A DNA stretch of 64,000 nt. Source: Sipunculus nudus. Lineage: Eukaryota; Annelida; Sipuncula; Golfingiida; Sipunculidae. Position numbers and translations under genes: made by a program. The notes under the pieces are model-generated. The model was not told the DNA's origin, did not search any database, and saw only the letters and a program-made list of their open reading frames with translations. The stretch is taken from the NCBI GenBank assembly GCA_026874595.1, contig CM049306.1:63866019-63930018 (forward strand). The letters run 5' to 3'. Position 1 is the stretch's first letter; the number at the start of each line of letters is the position of its first letter. Shown here one piece after another: positions 26,368 to 36,490 of this stretch.

Positions 26368-26445
26368 GTTTGTAACTTTTTTCTGTGTGTTTTTTGTTCA
26401 TGACAGCTTTGAAATCTCGTAGAATCCCGAATGACCAGATGAGAG

Positions 26446-26705
26446 TTAAATTTTAAAATTAAACGAGACTTACCTGTAAGTTAAAGTTTGATTATGATTT
26501 AACTCTCATCTGGATCATTTAGGGATTATACGCCCAACCCTTGTCTCCCACCCTGTATTATCTCTGCCATGAACACTCAGCTGTAAAGATTGATCTCCGC
26601 GCATGCGCACGCACATCTCGTATAATCCCTAAATGATCCAGATGAGAGTTAAATCATAATCAAACTTCAACTTACAGGTAAGTCTTGTTTAATTTTAAAA
26701 ATAAA
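26446..26705. repeat. 87-bp inverted arms with 86-bp spacer at the DIRS 3' end
   Basis: The left arm 26,446-26,532 and right arm 26,619-26,705 are reverse complements with only a few mismatches. The core 'gatttaactctcatctgg' and 'cttacctgtaag' are shared. A further ~38-bp direct copy ('atctcgta(g/t)aatccc...gatgagagttaaat') starts at 26,413 and again at 26,615. DIRS elements carry inverted terminal repeats and an internal complementary region at the 3' end, and this structure fits that role. The spacer holds a GC-rich 'gcgcatgcgcacgc' stretch. The matching 5' terminal repeat is not in the window because the copy is 5'-truncated. Confidence 0.7.
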
Positions 26706-27146
26706 TTTCATAACAACATAAAATATGATACATTGAAAATTGTTCACTAACTGGTTCAAAGAATCATTTAGAATTGACTCTCTTTTAACAAATGCAAAAT
26801 ACACAAATGCTGAAAGCTTATTAATTGTGACATAATTTCTTGTGGACATTAATGAAACGAAAGACATATCTTTAAATTCAGACAGATATTTTTCTCTTAA
26901 TGAAATATATAAAGGACATTTAATGACAAAATGGAACTCATCTTCAATATATGATTCTCCATGTTTAAGACAAAATTTACAACATCTCTCTTCCCAGGCT
27001 ATTTTCTTGTGGCGACCAACTTCTACTTCTAAGCTATGTGATGATGTTCTAAGTCTTGCTAAACTAATTCTATATCTTCTATTTGGAACTGCTGATAAAT
27101 ATAATTCAGTGTTTAATAAGCTTTTAAAGATAGCATATGTTTTCAA
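26667..27146 (-). pseudogene. Non-LTR retrotransposon RT C-terminal fragment
   Basis: The 159-codon frame has the look of the C-terminal zinc-knuckle region that follows RT in many LINE ORF2 proteins. It reads ISLARLRTSSHSLEVEVGRH, then a Cys-x2-Cys (CCKFC) and a His-x4-Cys (HFVIKC). The polymerase domain itself is missing; upstream on the minus strand the match ends at about 27,165. Its last ~10 codons overlap the DIRS right arm, so the DIRS element probably landed in or next to this relic. The assignment rests on pattern only. The clade (RTE, L1-like or other) is undetermined. Confidence 0.65.
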
Positions 27147-27165
27147 TCTTCCATTATTTTAATCT

Positions 27166-28024
27166 TTTCATCTAAAGTTTTTCAGCTTTTTCCCTGTAAA
27201 ATCTAAGTAAATAAAGACAGCAAAAAAATAAGCTGAATCCCACAATATTGGTATGTGACAGATTCTTGCATAAAATCTTGGGATGGTACCTCCTGCTATT
27301 CCTGAGATATTATGGGTTAATGTACAGATGACCAATGACCCTCGTACAAAAAACAGGTCAATGCAGGTGGCGCCGTCAATACCTGAATTTCATATATGAC
27401 TCATGTGACCAACGCTGGCATAAAATTTGGTGATGATACCTCCGGCTGTTTCTGAGACTGTCATTCTAGTATGCTTTTTATGACAGATGACTAAGTTCAA
27501 CTTCCTGTAACTCGGCCAAAATTCACCAAACTTGAACCATTCAAACAAACCTGAGAGAGATGGTATAAAAGATTATTTCTGTGAAATATTGAACAATTTG
27601 GCTTGACTGTTTAGGAGGAGAAGATTTTTAAAGGTTTTTAGCTTTTTCTCTAGTAAAGCTAAGAAAATGCAGAGTTTTTCAGATGGCTAATTTTTACATT
27701 AAATTTCATGATGCTAGCGCCAGTCGTTTTTGAAATAGTATTGGTAACGTACAGATGACGGACGCCGCCACACCATCGCATTAGCTCATAAGTTCACTAA
27801 AAATTACTACAGATGCATATTGAATGCAAAATTATAATACAGATATACACATCTCACTGATGGCAACATCTTGAATTAAGTTGAGTATGGATACCAATTA
27901 TTTATAATCCATGTACAGCCGTCTTTATACACCCACAGAGAGCTGTATACCTGTGATTGTAAACATTCCCTGGCATGTGGAATATCTAAAATCATAAATC
28001 TACATTTTTTTTAAAGGTTTAAAA
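27166..28024 (+). repeat. Repeat family F copy plus unassigned AT-rich sequence
   Basis: 27,180-27,803 parallels 4,204-4,940 (see there), ending in a GGACGCC tract and 'ttcactaaaaa'. 27,804-28,024 has no gene or repeat that I recognise. Confidence 0.55.
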
Positions 28025-28262
28025 AACATTCTTGTCAATATTAACCATAGATAACCTGAAATCTAAATGTCTACAGGCATGATGTAACAGATGCTGATAA
28101 ACTGGTGCCAGGCTAGATGAATCTGCTTCACACAGCTAACATATATGGTAAAATGACTCAATTCAATATTTATAATTCAGCCAAAATTCATTCTTTGGAA
28201 CCATAATAGACAATTATTATAAGAATTATTCAGGGGATTATTCTTGTAAAATATTAAACAAA
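28025..28262 (+). repeat. Copy of the ~235-bp repeat at 20.2 kb
   Basis: Same landmarks in the same order as 20,215-20,452. Here it is followed by family-F-like sequence instead of the CACTGAGTGAACT repeat. Confidence 0.6.
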
Positions 28263-28693
28263 TTGGCCTCAGTGGAGTCAGTCAAAAAACGTTTTAGAAG
28301 GTTTATATCTCATATGGGAAAATACAGCAAACTGGCTAAGTTCAGCTTCCCATTACTCAGCCAAAAATCACTGAACCAAAACCATTTGAACAAACTTGAA
28401 TTATCAACATCTAAGGATAATTAATGTGTTAGATTTAAGAATTTGGCCCAGTGGTTTTCGAGAAGAAGATCTTTGTAGCCACTGAGCTAAATAGGCTGTA
28501 ACGGAATATATGACTAAATTCAGCTTCCCATAACTCAGCCAAAAGTCACTGAACAGATACCATTTGAACAAACTTCAGAAAGCTCTACCCTAGGAACATT
28601 TCTCTGCGATATTTAACAATTTGGCCATATGATTTCAGAGAAAAAGTTTTTTGAAGCCGTAAGTATGATACAGGCACTGATGACCCCTGTACA
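28263..28693 (+). repeat. Diverged family-F-like units
   Basis: Contains two similar ~170-bp units beginning 'ctaa(g/a)ttcagcttccca' (about 28,337 and 28,514), each followed by 'cagccaaaa(a/g)tcactgaac'. It stops at the head of the next E2.6 copy. No gene. Confidence 0.5.
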
Positions 28694-29710
28694 AACAAGG
28701 GACCCATGGGTCACGGCGCTCAGCTGTTATATATGATAAAAAATATGATTTGGGAAAGAGGCACATGCTTGTTTTGTGTGGTAATAAATATAAGCTTTAT
28801 TATGAGTTGTTGGTGTTTAGCTTATGTATGATTTTGATAGTATCTTTGGAGACAAGGAAGAGATTGATTTCATTTATTTTATTAACAAATGGAGTGCTAT
28901 TGTCACACAGATTTTGACTTGGCCATATAACTTATAAGCAGCACATATAATAAAAGAGTTTAACTATTTATTAAAATTTAATAACAAATATTGTGCCAAT
29001 ATAATTTTTATTAGAAACAAATAATAAGAAAATCGTATGATTTTTAAAATAAAATATAACTGAAATGATTACTGAAATAATATTATAGAATATATTCATG
29101 AATGCATTCATGAATACATTTTACAAGTATCTGCACTGCTATTCAAATACTTTCATTTTTACCTGAATTCCCATTCTTATGCAATAAAATTTTTTAATGC
29201 AGTACATGTTCATATTCGTATTCAAATACATTTGCAAAGCATTCGTACCATGTCTAGTATTTATTCAGTTTTAGCCAAACAATGATGTTGAGAATCCAGA
29301 ATATACAAAATTCAAAAATTTAGATAATGATCATAAGTACCTGGTTTTATGGCTTTTATTTATGTTAAAAAAATAAATGTAATATATTCACTTTGGACTA
29401 CTTTCACATCAATGTACACATTAGACACAGTAGGAATCTAGATTAATATTATCAACTGCATTTTTGTCTATCATTAATTTCCTTCATATGATCCCTAATG
29501 ATTAGTAATGAATAATATGATTTATTTTTTTATCATTAAAATTTCACTGAAAAATACCATAGGTGACTGCATGGTGTTATTTGGAATAACATTGACAATG
29601 ACATTCTATCCATCCATACAAGATTCTTACATCATCAGTAAGTTAATTTTCTGTTACTCATCAACTAACAAATTCCTTTTCTATAAATTTTTCTTTAATT
29701 TGTTATAAAA

Positions 29711-31265
29711 AACTAGATGTGTCGGAACGACACGAATGCCCCCGCCTTGGGCAAATTAGAAACATTTGTAAAATTTTGAAAATTTTTTTAAGTTCAGAAG
29801 GTGTCGTATGGTCAAAAGTAGGTCAACAAGGGCAAAATGCAAACTCGATCTGTAACGGGTCATTATCAAGCAACACACCAAAAATCATGCCAGTATATGC
29901 AGGCATTGTGAAAAAAAGACCATACATGTGCATTTTCCATAAAAATTTCTGTCTTTCATGAAATTTTCTATGTTTAGGAGCCGTAAAACAATCAAAAGTA
30001 GGTCAACCGGGATGAAACGCGAACTCGATCTGTAACTGTCATTATCTGCCCACACATAAAAAATCAGGGTGGTATCTGCAGGCATTGAGGAAAAAAAGTA
30101 AGTACATATGCATTTGTTATGAAAATTTATATTTTTCATGAAACTTTCTATGTTCAGGAGCAGTCAAATGGTCAAAAGTAGGTCAACTGAGAGAAAACAA
30201 GAACTCGATCTGTAACTGGTCATTATCTGCCTACACACCAAAAATCAGGCCCGTATCTGCAGGCACTGCGAAAAAAAGTCCATACATATGCACCTTTTTA
30301 TGAAATTTTCTTTGTTAGAGCACCGTCAAACGGTCAAAAATTGGTCAACTGGGATAAAACGTGAACTTGATCTGTAACTGGTCATTATCTGCCCACACAA
30401 CAAAAATCAGGCCAATATATGCAGGTATTGTGAAGAAAAGTCTGTACAAGTGTATTTGTCATGAAAATTTATGTTTTTCATGAAATTTTCTATGTTCAGG
30501 AGCTGTAAAACAGTCAAAAGTAAGTCAACCAGGACGAAACACTAACTCGATCTGTAACAGGTCTATATCTGGCCACACATAAAAAATCAGGCCAATATCT
30601 GCAGGCATTGCGAAAAAAAGTCCGTACATGTGTATTTGTCATGATATTTCATATTTTTCATGAAATTTTCTAAGTTTAGGAGCCGTAAAACAGTCAAAAG
30701 TAGGTCAACCGGGACGAAACACGAACTCGATCTATAACTGGTCTATATCTGTCCACACACCAAAAATCAGGCCAATATCTGCAGGCACTGCGAAAAAAAG
30801 TCCGTACATGTGTATTTGTCATGAAATTTCATATTTTTCATGAAATTTTCTATGTTCAGGAGCCGTAAAACGGTCAAAAATAGATCAACCAGGACAAAAC
30901 GCGGAATCGATCTGTAACTGGTCTATATCTGCTCACACACCAAAAATCAGGCCAATATCTGCAGGCATTGTGAAAAAAAGTCCGTACATGTGTATCTGTC
31001 ATGAATATTTCTATTTTTCATGAAATTTTCTAAGTTAAGGAGCCGTAAAACGGTCAAAAGTAGGTAAACCAGGACGAAACGCGAACTCGATCTGCAACTG
31101 GTCTATATCTGCCCACACACCAAAAATTAGGCCAATATCTGCAGGCATTGCGAAAAAAAGTCTGTACAACTGTTTGATTTCGGAATGACGGAAGGACGGA
31201 AGGACGGAATGACGGACATGGGTAAAACTATATGCCCCGGCCACTTTGTGGCGGGGGCATAAAAA
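29711..31265 (+). repeat. R180 element, full-length copy with eight 180-bp units
   Basis: AACTCGATC or a one-base variant occurs at 29,842, 30,022, 30,202, 30,364, 30,544, 30,724, 30,904 and 31,084. The steps are 180, 180, 162, 180, 180, 180 and 180. The head contains the small hairpin GTGTCG-GAA-CGACAC and the segment ATGCCCCCGCC, complementary to the tail GGCGGGGGCAT. The tail hairpin is at 31,232-31,260, followed by six A's. It inserted into an A-rich site of E2.6 with no visible target duplication. No coding function. Not a CRISPR array, since the units are contiguous. Confidence 0.8.
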
Positions 31266-32048
31266 ATACAAAATTATTAATTTATTATTTATTGTTATGT
31301 TGTTTTTCAAAACAACTACTAGATGAGTTGGGTTGGACACCTGGATCAACTGTGGCTGGGCATTAGCTGCCTGGCTGCCCCAGTGTATGCTTCGCTCAAG
31401 CATGCATAATCTGATGAAAGGTCAACAAGGTCAACATACAGTTGACTGAAGAGGGGCTGGAGTAAGCCTGGGTCTGACATGGTCTCATAAAAACATTAAT
31501 AAAAGCTACAATATTTGGCCAATTTCTTTCAGCTTTCTAAACTACAAAGATGAAATCCTTATGTGTGCATAATATGAAAATTATATCAACAGTGCTCTCA
31601 GGAAACAAACGTGCCATGGTCAAAGTTGGGCAAAATTTAAGGTACTAATTTTATATTTATACTAATAACTTATAAAATTTGAAAAATTCAGAACTAATTT
31701 TTGGTATTCAATTGAATCTTGATTAAATAATGTTACATCCCTGACAAAAAATCTCTAGCTTCAGCAATCCTCTTGTTAAGGGAGTAAATATATTTTTTGA
31801 TTTTTTAAAAAGTGCTTTATGTTTGGACCCATAACTTAAAACAATTACGCAATACTGACATCATTTCTGGCGTGTGCATAGCGAATGTATAGAAAAATAT
31901 GTATATTATATATGATCAAAGTCAGATCAGTGGTTTTGATATTAGGTAGTCTTACAGTGGAACAATGGGTTTTTAATGGAAAAATGAAGTTTTTCATTAA
32001 TATTTCGAAGGAATTTAGTTCTAGTGATCAAATTCTTGGCATGGTAGG

Positions 32049-33198
32049 TGTCACCCCTAACTTAACGTGAAAACTTTACAACGGATATATCCTATAAAAC
32101 CATAAGATGGGTTTACGATCGCCACTTGATTTCACTCATCAAGAAAATAGATCCCGGCCATTACAGGTGACATTTCCAGGTTCTTTTAAGGACGTGTATT
32201 AAAATACCAGACAATCATACACCCAGATCAATAGAAACTATGAGACATCAGGTTAAATTCACAAATATAATTCAAGACAATACTTACAGAGACACGAATG
32301 TGAGTGTGTGCGTTGATGTGTCAATACGACAGTTCTTCACATTAAAATTACAGGATATTTACTGAGTCCATGGTTTGTATAAAAAAACCATAAAGTCCAG
32401 TTCCTTCAGAGATCTCTGGTTACTGTTAGTGTAGAATCTAGCGTATGGTTAGTACCATATAGATTTAGTCTTTCTGAGTTTAGCGATCTTCAACTGATCT
32501 TGCTTGTCTGCGACCCGGGTAGGTTTACGTTCACATGAATGCAATAGCGCTCTTTGTTTACGTAGAGCTTAGAGTCCTTGACCTTGCTCGTGTAGCAATG
32601 GTTTCACGGCTTACGGCGGTTATGTATCTAGGTCAAGCTGAAATAGGCCGGCAGGTGACGAGCGCTCTTTCACTTTATCGCCAATACGAAGCTCTGTCGG
32701 CAGCACGGCTGAGTTCTCATGAGCTGGGTCCTTGCCTCATGTAGAAGCTTGCTTCTATGCCGTTCCTGGCGTTTCAATGTTCCTATTCCCGTGCGTGCGT
32801 GCTGCCACCTCAAGCTTCAAGACCCAACTGAACCAACATTCAGCGTCTCTTCTTGAAGTCTGACGTCACAATCGCCTGTTCACTGTGTACGGCAATCCGG
32901 TTCTCTGATTGGCTTATTTCTCAAGTGTCCCATATAAGGATATATGTGACCTAGTTTGACTGTTAGCGTCACCATGGCGACCCACATACCAAAAATGTAA
33001 TAATACACACGAAGCGTGACACGGATAAATCAGCTGATAGCCGATGGGATTTCATACAAGAATACACAATATATATATATACAATCAAGACCTGTCAACG
33101 CTTTAGGATGACGTTTCACGTCAATATCAATAGAGAACAGACTTCGTTAAACTATGATACAAAACACCGTACATATTGTCACCTATTGTCTGGTGACA
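32049..33198. mobile_element. Solo LTR (1,150 bp) with perfect 5-bp target duplication
   Basis: The segment starts TGTCACC, ends GGTGACA (TG...CA) and is flanked by GTAGG on both sides (32,044-32,048 and 33,199-33,203). Excising it with one GTAGG restores the E2.6 sequence 'catggtaggggatttt' seen in copies a and b. Five-bp duplications and TG...CA ends are typical of LTR retrotransposons. Its base composition is clearly richer in GC than the surroundings. The 69-codon frame at 32,535-32,744 is not recognisable. Strand is undetermined because no internal region remains. A TIR transposon is less likely, since the terminal inverted match is only about 7 bp. Confidence 0.82.
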
Positions 33199-34046
33199 GT
33201 AGGGGATTTTGGAGACATCTTACTGTATGCTAAATTTAAGGAACTTAGAGCTGAAGCTGGGGAGCTGAGCTCTAGTAAACTGCATAACACTAGTTTGATG
33301 TAAACTTGATGTGACATGGTGCTTGAAAACTTGAATAAAATCTACAGTTTTTGATCAACTGGTTTCAAATTTTTGGTGTTAACAGACAAAATGCTAACAA
33401 AAACATGCTGTGAAAATTAAATCCACAGTACTTACAGGAAAAAAACCTGCCATGGTCAAACTTGGGCAAAATTTAAGGTACCAATTTTATATTTTTGCCA
33501 ATATTTAAAAAAACTTAACAGATTTTGATCTAATTTTTGGTATACAATTAAATTTTGATCAATTAAAGTTGTATTACTGCAAAAAGGGCCCACCTTTAAC
33601 ACTTTTGGTCTTAAGTGACCAAATATCTTTCCTGATTTTTTTACAAAGTCCATTATGTTTGGGCCCAAATCTTTTTTAAATTAAATAATACTGACTTAAT
33701 TTCTGGCATGTACATAGGAACTATATAGAGAAATATTTATGGTAAATATGAAGAAAACCAGATGAGTGGTTTTGATATTAGGCAGTCCTGAAGTGTGAAA
33801 ATAGATTTCTAATAAAAATTTGAGGTTTTTCCTTAATATCTCAAAGGAACAAAGTCCTATTGACCCAATTTTCGGCATGGTAGGAGATTTTAGGGACATC
33901 TAACTGTATGGCGAATTTCAGATTTGTAGGTCCAATGGTGTCAAACGTGCCAGTCTTACGGACTGACATCCGGACAGACGGACGGACAGACGATGGACAA
34001 TGGACCACGACTATAGCTCAGATGACTTATAGTCAGCTGAGCTAAA

Positions 34047-35392
34047 AAATGTAACATATTGGCTTGACTGTTTCATCAACAAGGGACCCATGGGTCACTG
34101 TGCTCAGCTGAAGTTGACCTTGAAGGTAAAAATCTAAAATAATATCAAATGGAGATAAAGTGTAAGAGGAAGAGGTAATATAGGCCATGGTTGGTTTAAA
34201 TGATTGGTTTGTATTGATGAGCAAGAAATTGTTGCAAATAATATTTTATGACCTGACCATGTGTTTCCTTATGTTGAAACTGAAGCATGTGAGCAGTTTG
34301 TGAACAAATGATCTGTTTTATTACCATGATCATTAGTTGGCTTTTTAAATTAACTGTTGACATTTCAGTAGTTTGCACATTTGTTCAGTTGAATCTATTT
34401 TTTTGTATAATATATATTATTAAATATATATGTATTTTTCTATTTTATGAAATGTATGCAGTTGAAATATAACTAATTAACAACATACATACAGGGCAAA
34501 CAAAGCCTGATCTCCAATTCTGCTGATGCAGGAAAATAATGAACAAATGTTTGCATTAGATCTTCATTCTTTTATCACATCAATTTTTTTTATTGATGGG
34601 TTTAATTATATTTGTTTAAATCATTTTAAAAGAAAATGGAATTCTTCTGACCCATAGATCAAGATGCTCAGCCGACTGACATGCTGACAATATGTCCTTG
34701 CACAGGCAACGAATTAAGATAATGTAGGTGGCATCATTGTTCATGCATCTTAGCTTATGTTCATCAAAACCTATAAGCACAACAAATTTGATGACAATCC
34801 AACCAGCCTTTCCCGAGGAATCTGGCAATTTGTGTGTATTCTGCATAATTTCTGGGATGCTCAAACATACCCAAAGATCTGAGAATATAAGTCACAGTGA
34901 CTGAATTTTCACGTTTCTGGGAAGAACTTTTGAGGGACTCTCAGGATGTCAAGTAAGAAGTTTCTGGGCTAAATGGTTATGATTTGTGCCCTACTTTGGT
35001 ATCAAATTTTCAATTATACTGAGGGGTGCTTATAAGCCCCATAGCTTATGGACCTCCCTGGATTTAAAGTTAGAAGATTCCAGGTCCAATTGTTATGATG
35101 TGCCCTGCTATGGTATCAAATTTATAATTATGCTGGGGGGTGTTTATAAGCCCCATAGCTCAGAGAATATGGGTAACAACTTTTGTATAAAATTTTCCAT
35201 TATTCTGGAGGGTACTTCGGAGCCCCATAGTTCAAAGAATATGGGTAACAGAGACCTAATTCCAGGTTTCCAAGGAGACCTTTCATGGATCTCCTGGGAA
35301 GTTAGAAGATTCTAGGTCCGGTCATTACGATTTGGGCCTTGTTAATAGATGACTGCATCTTTTAGGGTCTCAAAAATAGAGACAAAAAATCA
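34047..35392 (+). repeat. Mixed repeat fragments
   Basis: 34,075-34,200 begins with another 'caagggacccatgggtca' head. 34,200-34,620 is AT-rich and unassigned. 34,640-34,985 resembles diverged head-type repeats. 34,990-35,390 holds about three short, diverged units of the ~340-bp family ('tatcaaattt', 'agccccatagct', 'atgggtaac'). No gene is supported. Confidence 0.45.
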
Positions 35393-36070
35393 TAAACAAG
35401 GTACCCATGGGTCACAGCGCTCAGCTGTCATATATGATAAAGAAATATGATTTTGAAATGAGGCACATGCTGGTTTTGTGTGGCAATAAATATATGCTGT
35501 ATTATGAGTTGTTGGTGTTTAGCTTATGTATGATTTTGATAGTATCTTTGGAAACTTTGGAAGAGGATTGATTTTATTTATTTTATTAACAAATGGAGTG
35601 CTATTGTCAGGCTATTGTCACACAGATTTTGACTTGGCCATATAGCGTATAAGCAGCACATATAATAAAAGAGTTTAACTATTTATTAAAATTTAACAAC
35701 AAATATTGTGCCAAATTTAATTTTTATGAAAAAAATAATAAGAAAATCATGTTTTTTTTAATAAAATATAACTGAAATGATTATTAAAATAATATTATAG
35801 AATATATTCATGAATGCATTCATGAATACATTTTGAAAGTATCTGCACTGGTATTCAAACACTTTCCATCTTACCTGAATTCCCATTCTAATGCAAGAAA
35901 TTTTATAATGCAGTACATGTTCATATTTGTATTCAAATACATTTGCAAAGGATTGGCACCATGTCTAGTATTTATTCAGTTTTAGCCAAACAATGATGTT
36001 GAGAATCCAGAATATACAAAATTCACAAATTTAAATAATGATCATAAGTACCTGGTTTTATGGCTTTTAT
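35393..36070 (+). repeat. E2.6 5' fragment
   Basis: Follows E2.6 from the head ('caaggtacccatgggtca') through 'gagaatccagaatatac' to 'ggttttatggcttttat' and then breaks. The same type of 5' fragment occurs at 13,416-14,022. Confidence 0.6.
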
Positions 36071-36490
36071 CTATATTAAAATACAAATACAGAACATCAA
36101 ATACAAATAGGCAAATGCAGGTTTTACAGAATATTTATTAATTTCCAGCACCATAAATATTCATGTCTACTCATAGCGATACTACTTGTGTACTTCTATA
36201 TTCTACAAAGTTTAAAAAATAATTCCTGTTGCAACACACGAACATAAATTCCTCAATCCTACTGTCTGAAAGACATCCTTAAAAGTTAGGTAGTAGTTAA
36301 ATTTTCAAAATTATGGCAGATTTGAATATTTATTTATACATATGTATTTGTTCAGTATTTGATCAAATACTGAGATCAAATACAAATACTATCATTATGC
36401 ACATCACAAATACAAAAACAAATACAAATACACACAATCAATGAGTGTATTTAAATACAAATACAAATACGTATTTGACCCAACCCTGAA
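36071..36490 (+). repeat. AAATAC-rich segment resembling a hAT-type element end
   Basis: Contains many CAAATA(C) repeats and closes with 'acgtatttgacccaaccctg' (about 36,467-36,486). On the other strand this gives the CAGGGTTGGG start common to non-autonomous hAT elements. Only one end is clear, so boundaries and class are tentative. Confidence 0.35.

Larger units (their letters stand above)
21827..26705 (+). mobile_element. DIRS-like tyrosine-recombinase retrotransposon, 5'-truncated and disrupted
   Basis: The RT, RNase H and tyrosine recombinase order, with RT/RNase H and recombinase in overlapping frames, is diagnostic of DIRS-type elements. Homology starts abruptly just before RT motif A, so gag and the N-terminal half of RT are missing. 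A 1,965-bp TIR transposon sits inside RNase H (22,642-24,606). The 3' end has a polyadenylation signal and an inverted-arm structure (26,446-26,705). Beyond it lies a non-LTR RT relic, which may be the old target. The copy also carries a TAA, a G-run frameshift and a TGA, so it is not competent to move. Confidence 0.9.
28694..34046 (+). repeat. E2.6 full-length copy c, carrying two insertions
   Basis: Head 'aacaagggacccatgggtca' at 28,694 and tail 'agtcagctgagctaaaaaa' ending at 34,046. The span is 5,353 bp. Subtracting the R180 element (29,711-31,265) and the solo LTR with its target duplication (32,049-33,203) leaves about 2,643 bp, matching copies a and b. The match to copy b resumes on the far side of both insertions. 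Non-coding. Confidence 0.78.

Noticed and set aside
29711-31265. Regularly spaced repeats considered as a CRISPR array
   Set aside because: Units are contiguous 180-bp repeats without unique spacers, and the setting is eukaryotic.
32535-32744. 69-codon frame inside the solo LTR
   Set aside because: LTRs rarely encode proteins; no motif, and the region is explained by the LTR call.
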